From Burkholderiaceae bacterium (lineage in GTDB: Bacteria > Pseudomonadota > Gammaproteobacteria > Burkholderiales > Burkholderiaceae_E): a stretch of DNA of 64,000 nucleotides. Both the position numbers and the translations under genes were made by a program. The stretch spans positions 1-64,000 of the forward strand of contig JAGXFR010000049.1 of NCBI GenBank assembly GCA_024637155.1. Reading direction: 5' to 3'. The first letter of the stretch is position 1. The number at the start of each line of letters is the position of its first letter. This document shows, in pieces, positions 20,951-30,483 of this stretch. The notes beneath the pieces were generated by a model. That model was given only the letters and a program-made list of their open reading frames with translations. It made no database searches and had not been told where the DNA came from.

Positions 20951-22024
20951 TTAGCGCGCGGCCGGAACACCTTGCCCATCCTGCAGCGTCATCTGTCCTG
21001 CAACGACGATGCGTGCCGTCGCGGGGATCGTGGTCGGCGCGGCGCGACCCTCTTGGGCGCCGGCAACCGGGACGAAACGCGCGATCCCGTCGAGAAGCGT
21101 GAACACCCCAAGTCGGCCGTCGCGGCGCACCAGCGCGTCGGAGGGAAGGTGCGGACGCGGATCGTCCCAGCGCAGCGTCCCCTCGGCTCCCGGCAGCGCG
21201 CTCTCCCCGACGAAGGCGAGCCGACCCTCACGCGTGCGCGTCGCAGCCGTCACCACCCCTGCGACCCGCAGCACCCGAACCGGGTAACTCGCCTCGCCGG
21301 TCTCGAAGACGATCCGGGAAGCCTGGCGGATGCGTGCCGCGTCCTCCGCAGCGATCGCGGCACTCACTTCCGGCGCACCGGTCTCGGTGAGCACGAACAG
21401 CATCACTCCGGGGGCGGCCAGTTCCCCGAGCTGCGCGCCACGCTGACGCACGATCGCGTCAAAGGGCGAGCGCAGCCGGGTCTTGTCGATCTGGCGCCGT
21501 GCGGTGGCGATCTGCGCGTCGATGCCCTGCGCCTCGGCGTTCAGGACGCGCATCTCGGCGTCGCGCTGATTGACGAATTCGGCGGAGACGAAGTTCTGCT
21601 GCAGCAGTTCGCGCGCCCGGCGCAGTTGCTGTTGCGCAAGCGTGACCCGCGCCGCGAGCGCCTCGCGCTGTGCTGTGAGCCGATCCAGCGCGAGCTGGAA
21701 GTCGACGTCGTCCAGATCAATGAGGGGGGCGCCGCGGCGCACGCCCTGCCCCGCGTCGACGTGGATGCGCACGATGCGCGCCGCAACTTCGGCGGCGATG
21801 CGGCTTTCGTTGCGCGCCAGCACCGAGGCGCTCGCCACGCGCTGCGGATGAACGAACACGTCGGCCGCCGGGCGCGCCTCGACCGAGACCGGCGCCCCCG
21901 CGGCGGGCGCAGCGGTTCCCTGTGCCCGCGTCACCGGGGAAAGCGTTACGGCGAGGACGGCGAATGCGAACACGAGTGCATGCGGTGACCGCGTACGCCA
22001 ACGCGCGATGTCCATTCGATCCAT
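20951..22024 (-). CDS. RND efflux periplasmic adaptor (membrane fusion protein)
   Basis: Links the RND permease to the outer-membrane channel. From ATG 22024 it is 357 residues with a signal peptide ending near TRAQG (about residue 36). A lipoyl-like half motif (RIVRIHVDAGQGVRRGAPLIDLDDVDF, seen in pieces) comes next. A coiled-coil hairpin rich in Ala, Arg, Gln and Leu spans about residues 95-160. The second half-lipoyl segment has RSPFDAIVRQRGAQLGELAAPG. Beta-barrel and membrane-proximal domains close the chain. An in-frame GTG at 22063 is a possible earlier start. The gene is 48 bp ahead of its permease and 51 bp after mnmA, all on the minus strand. Confidence 0.92.
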   Translation of the reverse strand: MDRMDIARWRTRSPHALVFAFAVLAVTLSPVTRAQGTAAPAAGAPVSVEARPAADVFVHPQRVASASVLARNESRIAAEVAARIVRIHVDAGQGVRRGAPLIDLDDVDFQLALDRLTAQREALAARVTLAQQQLRRARELLQQNFVSAEFVNQRDAEMRVLNAEAQGIDAQIATARRQIDKTRLRSPFDAIVRQRGAQLGELAAPGVMLFVLTETGAPEVSAAIAAEDAARIRQASRIVFETGEASYPVRVLRVAGVVTAATRTREGRLAFVGESALPGAEGTLRWDDPRPHLPSDALVRRDGRLGVFTLLDGIARFVPVAGAQEGRAAPTTIPATARIVVAGQMTLQDGQGVPAAR

Positions 22025-22075
22025 GAGCGACACGATCCGACCCGGGAAAGGGATAAGTATCACACGACGCTCCGC

Positions 22076-23185
22076 TCAGTCCGCGGCCGTGATCACGCCG
22101 CCCCCGAGGCACACCTCGCCACGGTAGAGCACCGCGCTCTGCCCCGGCGTGACCGCCCATTGCGGCTGCGCGAATCGCATCCGGAAGGACCGTTCCCCGG
22201 TGAGCTCGAGCGTGCAGGGGGCGTCGTCCTGCCGGTAGCGGGTCTTCGCGGTCCATGAGGCGCCCCCGGCAGCCTGCGCGTCGGATTCCGGCGCGATCCC
22301 GGCGATCCAGTGCGCGTCCGCGGCCTCGAGTCCACCGGCCAGCAGCCACGGATGCTCGTGGCCCTGGACGACGCGCAGCGTGTTGGTGTCGAGCTCCTTG
22401 CGGGCGACATACCAGGCCGCGCCATCGCCACCCCGCACGCCGCCGATGCCGATGCCCTTGCGCTGCCCGATCGTGTAGAAGGCGAGCCCGACGTGCTCGC
22501 CGATCTGGCGCCCATCGGGCGTGAGGATCGGTCCGGGCCGCATCGGCAGATAGCGGTTGAGAAAGGCGCGAAACGGGCGCTCTCCGATGAAACAGATCCC
22601 CGTCGAATCCTTCTTTTGCGCGTTGTGCAGCCCGACCCGCGCCGCGATCTCGCGCACCTCGCGCTTGTGCAGCTCGCCCACCGGGAAGCGGGTGCGCGCG
22701 AGCTGCGCCTGGCTCAGCCGGTGCAGGAAATAGCTCTGGTCCTTGCCGGGATCCAGGCCCCGGAGCAACTCGAAGGAACCCGCGCGCTCGCGCACGCGCG
22801 CATAGTGCCCCGTGGCAATCGCCTCCGCGCCCAGCGCGATTGCATGCTCGAGAAACGCCCGGAACTTGATCTCGGCGTTGCACAGTACGTCGGGGTTGGG
22901 CGTTCGCCCCGCCGAATATTCGCGCAGGAACTCGGCGAACACCCGCTCGCGATACTCGGCGGCGAAGTTGACCGCCTCGATGTCGATTCCGAGCGTGTCG
23001 GCTGCGCTCGCCGCGTCGAGCCAGTCCTGGCGCGTCGAGCAGTATTCGTCGTCGTCGTCGTCCTCCCAGTTCTTCATGAACAAGCCGATCACCTCGTGGC
23101 CCTGCTCGCGCAGCAGCCACGCGGCGACCGACGAGTCGACCCCGCCCGACATGCCGACAACGATCCGGCGCGCTTTCTCAGACAC
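22076..23185 (-). CDS. mnmA: tRNA-specific 2-thiouridylase MnmA
   Basis: Thiolates the wobble uridine 34 of tRNA-Lys, -Glu and -Gln using ATP and a persulfide relay. It has 369 residues. The PP-loop is GMSGGVDSS at residues 11-19. The catalytic cysteines are Cys102 ([12 protein letters not shown]) and Cys198 ([12 protein letters not shown]), agreeing with the E. coli positions. The segments ATGHYAR and DQSYFLHRL are also present. A run of five Asp residues at 42-46 follows NWE, within the variation of the family. Its start overlaps the end of the upstream Nudix gene by eight bases, so the two are translationally coupled. Confidence 0.97.
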   Translation of the reverse strand: MSEKARRIVVGMSGGVDSSVAAWLLREQGHEVIGLFMKNWEDDDDDEYCSTRQDWLDAASAADTLGIDIEAVNFAAEYRERVFAEFLREYSAGRTPNPDVLCNAEIKFRAFLEHAIALGAEAIATGHYARVRERAGSFELLRGLDPGKDQSYFLHRLSQAQLARTRFPVGELHKREVREIAARVGLHNAQKKDSTGICFIGERPFRAFLNRYLPMRPGPILTPDGRQIGEHVGLAFYTIGQRKGIGIGGVRGGDGAAWYVARKELDTNTLRVVQGHEHPWLLAGGLEAADAHWIAGIAPESDAQAAGGASWTAKTRYRQDDAPCTLELTGERSFRMRFAQPQWAVTPGQSAVLYRGEVCLGGGVITAAD

Positions 23186-23660
23186 GGGTATAGAGGCAGC
23201 TGGGGTGGGTGTAGATCATCTCGAGCGGGTAGCTCCGAGCGCTCCAGCAGTCCTCGAAGGTCTGCAGCACCAGCGGACTGCGATGTTCCGCCTGCCGCGC
23301 GCGGATTTCCGCAGGCGTCAGCCACAGTGCCTCGACGATCCCCTTGTCCAGCCCGCGTGCCGGCTCGTGGAGCACGAGGCGACACGCAAAGGCGAAGCGC
23401 ACGTAGGTGACATCGAAGCCGGTGGCTTCGGCTCGATAGCGCGACATGTAGACGCCGATGAAGGACACCGGTTCGACGTGGTGTGCGGTTTCCTCGAGCG
23501 CCTCGCGAACGACCGCCTGCAACAGGCTCTCGCCCGGGTCGAGGTGACCCGCCGGCTGGTTGAGCCGCAGCCCCTCGCCGGTCTCTTCGCGAACCGTCAG
23601 GAAGCGGCCCTCGCGCTCGACGACAGCCGCCACGGTGGTGCTGGGCCTCCAGTAATCCAT
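23178..23660 (-). CDS. nudJ: Nudix hydrolase, NudJ-like
   Basis: A 160-residue phosphatase of the NudJ type, which acts on thiamine pyrophosphate derivatives and nucleoside triphosphates in E. coli. The Nudix box runs from Gly38 ([20 protein letters not shown], then T), with the REALEE core intact. The ATG at 23660 is chosen because AAAAGGA lies eight bases before it and the protein then starts [14 protein letters not shown] as in relatives. A longer in-frame start at 23723 would add 21 polar residues. In many proteobacteria nudJ precedes mnmA, as here, with an 8-bp overlap. The mnmA neighbourhood is the main support for the gene name. Confidence 0.88.
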   Translation of the reverse strand: MDYWRPSTTVAAVVEREGRFLTVREETGEGLRLNQPAGHLDPGESLLQAVVREALEETAHHVEPVSFIGVYMSRYRAEATGFDVTYVRFAFACRLVLHEPARGLDKGIVEALWLTPAEIRARQAEHRSPLVLQTFEDCWSARSYPLEMIYTHPSCLYTRV

Positions 23661-23965
23661 CCCGTTCGTCCTTTTCCGACTACCCTGCTCGGCATCCGAA
23701 TCCGGCGCGGCTGCGTCGGCCAAGCGTTTGATTTTACAGAAACTAATGCGTCCGTTCGCCCTGGCCGAGGCGGTTTCGCGGGAGGGGCGGCCGAGAGCCT
23801 GATACTGAAGTGTGGTATAAATCCGCGGTTTTTCGACAAGCGTGCATCAAGGGGACACCTGCGCTTTTTGCGTTCCCGCGGGGAGTTTAGCGCCGCTTTT
23901 TCCCGATGCAGATGTCCGCCGCCGGCTGTGGGGCAAGTGTTTCAAAAACCTGAGGAGTTGAGTTC
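23661..23965 (+). promoter_or_regulatory. pntA: Intergenic region with the pntAB promoter and a long 5' leader
   Basis: This 305-bp gap between divergent genes has no convincing small gene. TGGTATAAA (23813-23821) is an extended -10 for the rightward pnt genes. No good -35 is seen. Transcription near 23828 would give a leader of about 138 nt. The leader contains several GC-rich inverted stretches, including CCGCGG near 23823 and CCCGCGG near 23877, and three runs of five T's. The pntA ribosome site is GAGGAG just before the ATG. No known riboswitch class is recognised. Confidence 0.4.
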
Positions 23966-25543
23966 ATGGCTTTGCTGATAGGGGTTCCGAAGGAAACGGC
24001 GAACCGCGAGAAACGCGTTGCGACCGTACCTGAAGTGGTGGAGAAACTCATCAAGTTGGGGTTTTCGGTGGCCGTGGAAAGCGGTGCCGGCGCCACCGCC
24101 AACTGCGGGGACGACGACTATCTGGCCGCGGGCGCCGAGATCGTTCCGACGGCTGCTGAACTCTGGGCCAAGTCGGACATCGTCTTCAAGGTGGTTGGCC
24201 CGAGCCCGGAAGAAGTGGGGCTCATGCGCGAAGGCGGCACGCTGATCAGCTTCATCTGGCCCGCGCAGAATCCGGAACTCATGGCGCAACTGGCGGCCAA
24301 GAAGGCCACCGTGCTCGCCATTGATTCCCTGCCGCGGACGCTCTCTCGCGCCCAGAAGATGGACGCCCTGACCTCCCAGGCCGGCGTTGCCGGCTACCGC
24401 GCGGTGGTCGAGGCCGCCAATGCCTTCGGCCGCTTCTTCAATGGCCAGATCACGGCTGCCGGCAAGGTCCCGCCAGCCAAGGTTTTCATCGCCGGTGCCG
24501 GCGTGGCCGGCCTGGCGGCGATCGGAACAGCCGCCAGCCTGGGTGCGATCGTGCGCGCCAACGACACGCGCGCCGAGGTTGCCGACCAGGTCGTCTCGCT
24601 CGGCGGCGAATTCGTCGGGGTTGACTACGAGGAGGAAGGCTCCGGAGGCGGTGGCTACGCCAAGGTGATGAGCGAGGGCTTCCAGGCTGCGCAACGCGAG
24701 ATGTACGCCAAGCAGGCTAAGGAAGTCGACATCATCATTACCACTGCCCTGATCCCGGGCAAGCCCGCGCCGAGGCTCATCACCGCCGACATGGTGAAGA
24801 GCATGAAGCCGGGCAGTGTCATCGTCGACATGGCGGCCGAGCGGGGCGGCAACTGCGAACTGACCGAACCCGACCAGGCCGTGGTCAAGCACGGTGTCAC
24901 CATCATTGGCTACACCGATTTGGTCAGCCGACTGGCCAAGCAGTCCTCGACGCTGTATGCCACCAACCTGTGGAGGGTTGCCGAGGAGCTCTGCAAGACC
25001 AAGGACGGCGTCATTGACGTCAACATGGAAGACGAGGCCATCCGCGGCCTGACGGTCGTCAAGGAGGGCAACATCACATGGCCGCCGCCGGCGCCGACGG
25101 TGACGGCCGCACCACCCGCGGCCGCCAAGCCGGCGTCCGCGCCGGTGGCGAAAAAGGGCCACGGCCACGGCGGTGCCAGCGAACCCATGGCGGGCAAGAA
25201 ACTGGCGATCATGTTCGCCGTGGCTGCCGTGCTGTTCTGGTTTGTCGGCGCCAATGCACCAGCGGCGTTCCTGGCCCACTTCACGGTATTCGTGCTGGCC
25301 TGCTTCGTCGGCTATATGGTGGTTTGGAACGTGACACCGGCACTGCACACGCCACTGATGAGCGTCACGAACGCCATCAGCAGCATCATCGCCATCGGCG
25401 CTTTGGTGCAGATCGCGCCACCGAGCGGCGAACCTGGCGGTTGGATTCGCTGGATGGCGGTGGCGGGAATCGCTCTGACTGCAGTCAACATGTTCGGCGG
25501 CTTTGCCGTCACCCAGCGCATGCTGGAAATGTTCCGCAAGTAA
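23966..25543 (+). CDS. pntA: NAD(P) transhydrogenase subunit alpha
   Basis: Carries the NAD(H)-binding domain dI and part of the membrane domain of the proton-translocating transhydrogenase, which exchanges hydride between NADH and NADP. It has 525 residues: a soluble domain to about residue 380 and a C-terminal membrane part with three to four helices ([16 protein letters not shown] onward). The nucleotide fold is [18 protein letters not shown] near residue 173. Family segments [17 protein letters not shown] and [15 protein letters not shown] are intact. It is therefore the fused E. coli-type PntA, not the split alpha-1/alpha-2 form. pntB follows 16 bp later. A terminator after pntB closes the operon. 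Confidence 0.97.
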   Translation: MALLIGVPKETANREKRVATVPEVVEKLIKLGFSVAVESGAGATANCGDDDYLAAGAEIVPTAAELWAKSDIVFKVVGPSPEEVGLMREGGTLISFIWPAQNPELMAQLAAKKATVLAIDSLPRTLSRAQKMDALTSQAGVAGYRAVVEAANAFGRFFNGQITAAGKVPPAKVFIAGAGVAGLAAIGTAASLGAIVRANDTRAEVADQVVSLGGEFVGVDYEEEGSGGGGYAKVMSEGFQAAQREMYAKQAKEVDIIITTALIPGKPAPRLITADMVKSMKPGSVIVDMAAERGGNCELTEPDQAVVKHGVTIIGYTDLVSRLAKQSSTLYATNLWRVAEELCKTKDGVIDVNMEDEAIRGLTVVKEGNITWPPPAPTVTAAPPAAAKPASAPVAKKGHGHGGASEPMAGKKLAIMFAVAAVLFWFVGANAPAAFLAHFTVFVLACFVGYMVVWNVTPALHTPLMSVTNAISSIIAIGALVQIAPPSGEPGGWIRWMAVAGIALTAVNMFGGFAVTQRMLEMFRK

Positions 25544-25559
25544 TCCCAGGAGACACCAC

Positions 25560-26972
25560 ATGTCTGGAAGTTTAGTAACCGCCTCCTATATTGGAGCGAC
25601 GATTCTTTTCATCCTCAGCCTGGGGGGGCTTTCCAATCCGGAGACTTCGCGGCGCGGCAACCTGTACGGCATGATCGGCATGACCATCGCGGTGCTCGCG
25701 ACGGTCTTCGGGCCAAGCGTCACCGCGGCCGGCATCCCCTGGATCATCGGCTCCATGGTGATCGGCGCGGCGGTCGGGCTGTACGCGGCTCGCATCGTGA
25801 AGATGACGCAGATGCCCGAACTGGTTGCGCTGATGCACAGCCTGGTCGGTCTGGCAGCGATGCTGGTTGGATTCGCGAGCTACATCGACCCATCGCACCC
25901 CCTGAGTGGCGCCGAAAAGACCATTCACGAACTCGAGATCTATGTCGGCATCCTGATCGGTGCGGTCACCTTCTCCGGTTCGCTGATTGCCTTTGGCAAG
26001 CTCAACGGCAAGATCAGCGGGTCGCCGATGCTGCTGCCTGGCCGTCACTGGATGAACCTGGCGGGCTTGCTGGTTGTGATCTGGTTCGGTGGCGTTCTGA
26101 TCGGATCCGAATCCATCGCTGACGGCATGGTCCCGCTGCTTGTGATGTCGGTGATCGCGCTCCTGTTCGGCATTCACATGGTGATGGCCATCGGCGGCGC
26201 CGACATGCCTGTGGTGGTTTCGATGCTCAACAGCTATTCCGGCTGGGCGGCGGCGGCGACCGGTTTCATGCTGTCGAACGACTTGCTGATCGTCATTGGC
26301 GCCTTGGTGGGCTCCAGCGGCGCGATCCTGTCCTACATCATGTGTCGCGCCATGAACCGCTCCTTCATCAGCGTGATTGCGGGTGGATTCGGCACTGGGG
26401 GCGGCACGCCTGCGGCCGCGGGCGCAGGCGCCCAGCCTGCCGGCGAGGTCTTCCCGATTCTGGCTGCGGAGACGGCGGAACTGCTGCGCGAGTCGAAGAA
26501 CGTGATCATCGTTCCGGGATACGGCATGGCGGTGGCGCAGGCCCAGCACACGGTGTTCGAAATCACCAAGCTTCTGCGCGCGCAGGGCGTCAATGTGCGC
26601 TTCGGCATCCACCCGGTGGCGGGCCGCATGCCCGGCCACATGAACGTGCTGCTGGCCGAAGCCAAGGTGCCTTATGACATCGTGTTCGAGATGGACGAGC
26701 TCAACGATGATTTCCCCAAAACCGACGTGGCCATGATCATTGGCGCCAACGACATCGTGAACCCGGGCGCACAGGATGATCCGACCAGCCCCATCGCCGG
26801 CATGCCGGTGCTGGAAGTCTGGAAGGCCAAAACCTCGATCGTGATGAAGCGCAGCATGGCCTCCGGCTACGCGGGCGTCGACAATCCGCTCTTCTACAAG
26901 GACAACAACCGCATGTTGTTCGGCGACGCCAAGAAGATGCTCGACGAGGTGCTGGCCATTTTGAAGGCCTGA
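25560..26972 (+). CDS. pntB: NAD(P) transhydrogenase subunit beta
   Basis: Membrane subunit with the NADP(H)-binding domain dIII of the proton-pumping transhydrogenase. It has 470 residues. About nine transmembrane helices fill residues 1-270, including [21 protein letters not shown] and [21 protein letters not shown] Gly/Ala-rich linker is followed by dIII with [19 protein letters not shown] and [21 protein letters not shown], split here at the motif level. [22 protein letters not shown] then contacts NADP. The ATG at 25560 is preceded by CAGGAGA. The gene is followed by a strong terminator at 27063-27108. Confidence 0.97.
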   Translation: MSGSLVTASYIGATILFILSLGGLSNPETSRRGNLYGMIGMTIAVLATVFGPSVTAAGIPWIIGSMVIGAAVGLYAARIVKMTQMPELVALMHSLVGLAAMLVGFASYIDPSHPLSGAEKTIHELEIYVGILIGAVTFSGSLIAFGKLNGKISGSPMLLPGRHWMNLAGLLVVIWFGGVLIGSESIADGMVPLLVMSVIALLFGIHMVMAIGGADMPVVVSMLNSYSGWAAAATGFMLSNDLLIVIGALVGSSGAILSYIMCRAMNRSFISVIAGGFGTGGGTPAAAGAGAQPAGEVFPILAAETAELLRESKNVIIVPGYGMAVAQAQHTVFEITKLLRAQGVNVRFGIHPVAGRMPGHMNVLLAEAKVPYDIVFEMDELNDDFPKTDVAMIIGANDIVNPGAQDDPTSPIAGMPVLEVWKAKTSIVMKRSMASGYAGVDNPLFYKDNNRMLFGDAKKMLDEVLAILKA

Positions 26973-27062
26973 GCCGCGACGCCCTGGAAGAGATAGCCAA
27001 GGCGGTGAAGTAGCATTCGTCGAACCGGGGCCGCGGGACACTCCCGCTGCTCCGCTAAGAAC

Positions 27063-27108
27063 CTGCCGGATTCGGTGGCTTTCGGGCCACCCGTCCGGCA
27101 GTTTTTTT
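27063..27108 (+). terminator. Rho-independent terminator of pntAB
   Basis: CTGCCGGA (27063-27070) pairs with TCCGGCAG (27094-27101). A second internal stem GGTGGC/GCCACC stacks inside it, and seven T's follow directly (27102-27108). It ends the pntA-pntB transcript and lies 18 bp before the next start codon. Confidence 0.9.
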
Positions 27109-27125
27109 AGTGCAGAATTCCAGCC

Positions 27126-27779
27126 ATGAGTTCCGAACTTCTTTCGGTCTTCCTCACCTACTTCCTCGGCGGCCTGCTGGGGCTGGTGACGATCATCAAC
27201 CCACCGGCGACCCTGCCCTTCTTCACCGCGCTCACGCGCGACATGGACGATCGGCAGACCCGCGCGCTGGCGCGGCGCGCCTGCGGCTACTGCTTCCTGA
27301 TCGTCGTGGTGAGCCTCTTTGCCGGTGGTCTGATCCTCAATGCCTTCGGCATCTCCTACGGTGCGCTGCGCGTGGCCGGCGGGATCGTACTTGGCCTGCT
27401 CGGTCACGGCATGCTCTACGGCAAGGGCGACTCGGCCGAGACGATGACCCACACCGGGCACAAGAACCCGGCGTTCTTTCCGCTGGCGCTGCCGGGCATC
27501 ACGGGGCCCGGCACCATCGCGGTGGTGATCGGGATCTCCACCGAGATCCGCGAACTCAACGTCTGGTCCCAGGAACTCGCCGCCTATGCGGCGATGGTCG
27601 CGGCAACGCTGGCCGTCTGCGCGCTCGAATGGGCGCTGCTGCACAGCGCGCGGACAATTTCCAAGCGCCTGGGTGTCGGCGCGATTGAGGTGCTCACCCG
27701 GCTGATGGGCTTCCTGCTGATCTGCATCGGCGTGCAGTTCATCGCCTCGGGAATCCGGACGCTCATCGTCAGCGGCTGA
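27126..27779 (+). CDS. MarC-family integral membrane protein
   Basis: A 217-residue polytopic inner-membrane protein of the MarC (UPF0056) family. About six helices are visible, starting FLTYFLGGLLGLVTIINPPATLPFF, where the paired prolines after Asn are typical. Other family segments are GALRVAGGIVLGLLGHGML and FPLALPGITGPGTIAVVIG. The family was once linked to multidrug resistance in E. coli, but that link has been withdrawn and the function is unknown. It starts just downstream of the pntAB terminator, so it must have its own promoter or rely on read-through. It stands alone. Confidence 0.9.
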   Translation: MSSELLSVFLTYFLGGLLGLVTIINPPATLPFFTALTRDMDDRQTRALARRACGYCFLIVVVSLFAGGLILNAFGISYGALRVAGGIVLGLLGHGMLYGKGDSAETMTHTGHKNPAFFPLALPGITGPGTIAVVIGISTEIRELNVWSQELAAYAAMVAATLAVCALEWALLHSARTISKRLGVGAIEVLTRLMGFLLICIGVQFIASGIRTLIVSG

Positions 27780-27900
27780 GCGGGACGCTGACGCAGCGGG
27801 CGGCGCACGGATTCGCCCCGCGACCCGGACCGAACGGTCCCGTCAAGTTATCATCGTGGACAGGGAGACTTGGGCCCGCAGCGAAGGAGGTAACAGCACG

Positions 27901-28275
27901 ATGAGGGAAATCGAAGTCGTCGAGGTCATCCCCGCAGACGACGGCCTGCGCAAGATCACACTGTTCGACTACGGGCTGCACATCGCCAGTCCGATCGTCT
28001 CGCTGATGTCGCTCACGGTGATCGCGCTGATCATCAACTACGTCAAGCGCGACGACGCCCGCGGAACGATCTGGGAAAGCCACATGAACTGGATGATCCG
28101 CACCTGCTGGTGGACGCTGTTCTGGATCGTGATCGCGTTCGCCCCGATCATGGTGCTCAGTGTCGTTTCACTCGGCCTGCTCTCGTTCCTCTTCGTCATC
28201 CCGATTCTCTGGTACCTGTACCGGATGATCAAGGGGCTGCTGCGGGCGCTCGACGGGCGCCCGATGCCGCAATAG
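27901..28275 (+). CDS. Small membrane protein, DUF4870-like
   Basis: A 124-residue protein with three hydrophobic segments: ASPIVSLMSLTVIALIINYV, TCWWTLFWIVIAFAPIMVLS, and a third with SLGLLSFLFVIPILWYLYRM. The basic stretch VKRDDARGTIWESHMNWMIRT between the first two resembles the DUF4870/YIP1-like small membrane proteins found across proteobacteria, in which the segment WESHxNW-type is common. The ATG at 27901 is supported by AAGGAGGT about ten bases upstream. It lies 121 bp after the MarC gene. The function is unknown. The region behind it is a junction of broken gene pieces. Confidence 0.78.
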   Translation: MREIEVVEVIPADDGLRKITLFDYGLHIASPIVSLMSLTVIALIINYVKRDDARGTIWESHMNWMIRTCWWTLFWIVIAFAPIMVLSVVSLGLLSFLFVIPILWYLYRMIKGLLRALDGRPMPQ

Positions 28276-28306
28276 CGCAGCTTACCGGCCTCGCCCCGCC
28301 GGGCGC

Positions 28307-28432
28307 TCAGGTTCCGCCCGGGCCTGCCGCCGCCAGTTCACGGCGGCTGAGAACGTATTGCGGGACCAGCACCGCCGCGATCAGCACCACGTCCCAGCTG
28401 CCGATCGGCAGCAGCGCCGGCTCGTAGATGAT
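28307..28432 (-). pseudogene. C-terminal fragment of a membrane protein
   Basis: A 41-codon open stretch on the minus strand ending in TGA, entered directly after an in-frame TAG and lacking a start codon. The peptide (IIYEPALLPIGSWDVVLIAA, then VLVPQYVLSRRELAAAG) has a clear helix followed by a charged tail, like the last membrane span of a transporter. It loosely resembles the PSLLMIGDFLTVTMAAVTA segment of the adjacent TRAP permease, but the similarity is too short to prove origin. It is probably the remnant of a gene whose front was lost at the junction near 28433. Confidence 0.5.
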
Positions 28433-28465
28433 CTAGTTCAGAACTGTCTACAAACGGGGCCAACC
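28433..28465 (-). mobile_element. Possible solo end of an IS3-family element
   Basis: These 33 bp read on the minus strand TGAGG from the neighbouring stop codon, then TTGGCCCCGTTTGTAGACAG and TTCTGAAC. A TGA-starting terminus with GCCCC and a GACAG further in is reminiscent of IS3-family inverted repeats, recalled from memory and not matched to a database. It sits exactly between two broken gene pieces. No transposase and no partner end are present. Confidence 0.3.
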
Positions 28466-28504
28466 TCAGTTGGGCGTGTCGAAGGCGTAGAACTGGATGC
28501 TCAC
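28466..28504 (-). pseudogene. N-terminal stub of a glutathione S-transferase gene
   Basis: A GTG start at 28504 with GAGGA eight bases upstream begins SIQFYAFDTPN and then hits TGA after 12 codons. The peptide matches the first beta strand and turn of GSTs that begin xIQFYxxxTPNGxKV. The stop coincides with the start of the possible IS end next to it. The gene therefore looks cut right after its 12th codon. It lies 22 bp behind the TRAP permease gene and was probably the last gene of that operon. Confidence 0.55.
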
Positions 28505-28526
28505 GGAACTGTTCCTCGGTAGCGGG

Positions 28527-30407
28527 TCACTTGGGATCGACCGGTTGCACTGCGCTGCCGCTTGCCTCCCCGGACGGCCTCAACCAGCGCTGGCTGGCCA
28601 GGATCAAGGCGATCAGCGCCAGGCCGGCGACGTCGCTCATCCAGCCCGGCTTGATCAGGACCAGCGCTGCGATGATCAGCAGCACCCGCTCCCAGCGCCG
28701 AGCCGGGCCGAGAAAGAAGTACTCGTGCAGCCCGCCGGCCAGGCAGGTGACGCCGACCGCCGCCGTCACTGCTGCCATCGTCACGGTCAAGAAATCGCCG
28801 ATCATCAACAGCGACGGCGCGAACACGAACATGAACGGAATGATGTAGCCGGTGAGGCCAAGCTTGACTGCCGCCCAGCTGGTGTCCATCAACGTGCCAC
28901 GCGAGATGCCGTTGGCCGCATAGACCGCCATTGCCACCGGCGGGGTGATGGCCGACAACACGGCGAAATACAGCACGAACAAGTGCGCCGCCTCCACCTG
29001 CACGCCCAGTTTGACCAGTGCCGGAACCAGCAGCGCAACCTGCACGATGTACGCCGGCGTCGTCGGCAGGCCCATGCCCAGCAGGATGCCCGCGAGCATC
29101 GTGAGGAACAGCGCCAGGATCAACGAGTTCTGCGACAGGGCCAGCACCACGCCCGTGAAGGCCAGGCCCAGCCCTGTAAGCGTGATGATCCCGATGACGA
29201 TGCCCGCGCAGGCACAGGCCAGGGCCACCACGAGCGTGTTGCGCGCTCCAAACTCCAGCGCCTCGACGATCGCGCGCCACGTGAAAGTTCGCCGGGTGCT
29301 GGCGCGCAGCCAGGTGGTTGGGATGACCGAACCGATGCCGAGCAGCGCCGCAAACGCCGCGCTGCGCCCATTGAGCAGCACCACGATGATCACCACCAGC
29401 GGCAGAAACAGGTGCCCGCGCTCGGTGAGCACCTGGCGCATGCGCGGCAGATCGGCCTTGGGCAGGCCCTTGAGCCCGATGCGACGCGCCTCGAAATGCA
29501 CGGCCATGAATACGGCCAGGTAATACAGCACCGAGGGCAGCACGGCGAAGGCCGCCACGGTGAGGTAAGACACGCCCAGGAACTCGGCCATCACGAAGGC
29601 GGCGGCGCCCATGATCGGCGGCATCAACTGCCCGCCGGTGGACGCTACCGCCTCCACTGCTCCGGCAAATGCCGGCCGGTAGCCGGTGCGCATCATCAAC
29701 GGGATCGTGAAGGTGCCTGTCGTCATGACGTTAGCCACCGCACTGCCCGAGACCGTGCCGAACAGGCTGCTGGTGATCACCGCCACCTTGGCCGGTCCGC
29801 CCGAGGTGTGGCCGGCAATCGCGAGCGCGAAGTCCATGAACAACTGCCCCGCCCCACTGCGCTCGACGAACGAGCCGAACAGGATGAACAGCATGACGTA
29901 GGTCGCCGAAACATACAGTGGAATGCCGAAGATGCCTTCCGTGGTCAAGTACAACTGATCGAGCATGATGCCGAAAGACTGGTTCCCCAGCGTCAACCCG
30001 TAAGCCATGAACACCAGCGCGGTGACGGGCAGCGCCCAGCCCGTGGCGCGCCGCGTGGCCTCGATGATCATCACGATCAGCGCCCCGCCGAACACGTAGT
30101 CGGCGACCGTGGGGTCGTCGACGTAGTACATGCGGTTTTCGATGTAGTCCAGGTTGGCGCTTGGGTACAGCGCCGCGGCGACCGCCACCAGCAGCAGCAC
30201 CACATCCCACCACCCGACGCGTTCGGCGCGCCCGTTGCGCCCTGGCATGATCAGGAACGCCAGCGCCAGCGCGAACGCCAGGTGCAAGCCGCGCATCACG
30301 TAGGCGTTGGGCGGCCCGACAAAGGCCACGTAGAGGTGAAATACCGACATCACCACCGCGATCGTGGTGATGGTGCGCCGCGCGAGGGTCACGGGAAGCT
30401 GAAGCAT
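28527..30407 (-). CDS. TRAP transporter permease, fused 4TM/12TM type
   Basis: A 626-residue inner-membrane protein combining the small (DctQ-like) and large (DctM-like) TRAP subunits, the form that works with TAXI-type binding proteins. About 16 hydrophobic segments are visible. The DctM core includes FGSFVERSGAGQLFMDFALAI, GTVSGSAVANVMTTGTFTIPLM and STGGQLMPPIMGAAAFVMAE, all typical of the fused family; further on, GMGLPTTPAYIVQVALLVPAL is intact. It drives sodium- or proton-linked uptake of an organic acid. The TAXI binding protein gene lies 76 bp upstream. Downstream are a truncated GST stub and a gene fragment. Confidence 0.93.
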   Translation of the reverse strand: MLQLPVTLARRTITTIAVVMSVFHLYVAFVGPPNAYVMRGLHLAFALALAFLIMPGRNGRAERVGWWDVVLLLVAVAAALYPSANLDYIENRMYYVDDPTVADYVFGGALIVMIIEATRRATGWALPVTALVFMAYGLTLGNQSFGIMLDQLYLTTEGIFGIPLYVSATYVMLFILFGSFVERSGAGQLFMDFALAIAGHTSGGPAKVAVITSSLFGTVSGSAVANVMTTGTFTIPLMMRTGYRPAFAGAVEAVASTGGQLMPPIMGAAAFVMAEFLGVSYLTVAAFAVLPSVLYYLAVFMAVHFEARRIGLKGLPKADLPRMRQVLTERGHLFLPLVVIIVVLLNGRSAAFAALLGIGSVIPTTWLRASTRRTFTWRAIVEALEFGARNTLVVALACACAGIVIGIITLTGLGLAFTGVVLALSQNSLILALFLTMLAGILLGMGLPTTPAYIVQVALLVPALVKLGVQVEAAHLFVLYFAVLSAITPPVAMAVYAANGISRGTLMDTSWAAVKLGLTGYIIPFMFVFAPSLLMIGDFLTVTMAAVTAAVGVTCLAGGLHEYFFLGPARRWERVLLIIAALVLIKPGWMSDVAGLALIALILASQRWLRPSGEASGSAVQPVDPK

Positions 30408-30483
30408 GGACGCGCTCCGGCGCCCACAGGCGCCTCAAGGGAAGTTCGCGGCGCGGGCCCAGTAGCCCGCGCCGGAATGGTCG

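Noticed and set aside
18047-21988. A 1313-codon open frame on the plus strand opposite the RND permease and adaptor genes
   Set aside because: It is an antisense run caused by GC-rich codons. The translation is full of Arg, His and Asp repeats with no domain, while the minus strand carries clear RND and adaptor proteins.
22152-23185. Run of five Asp residues and GAC/GTC repeats in mnmA as a microsatellite of interest
   Set aside because: It lies in a variable loop next to the conserved NWE segment and the rest of the protein is normal.
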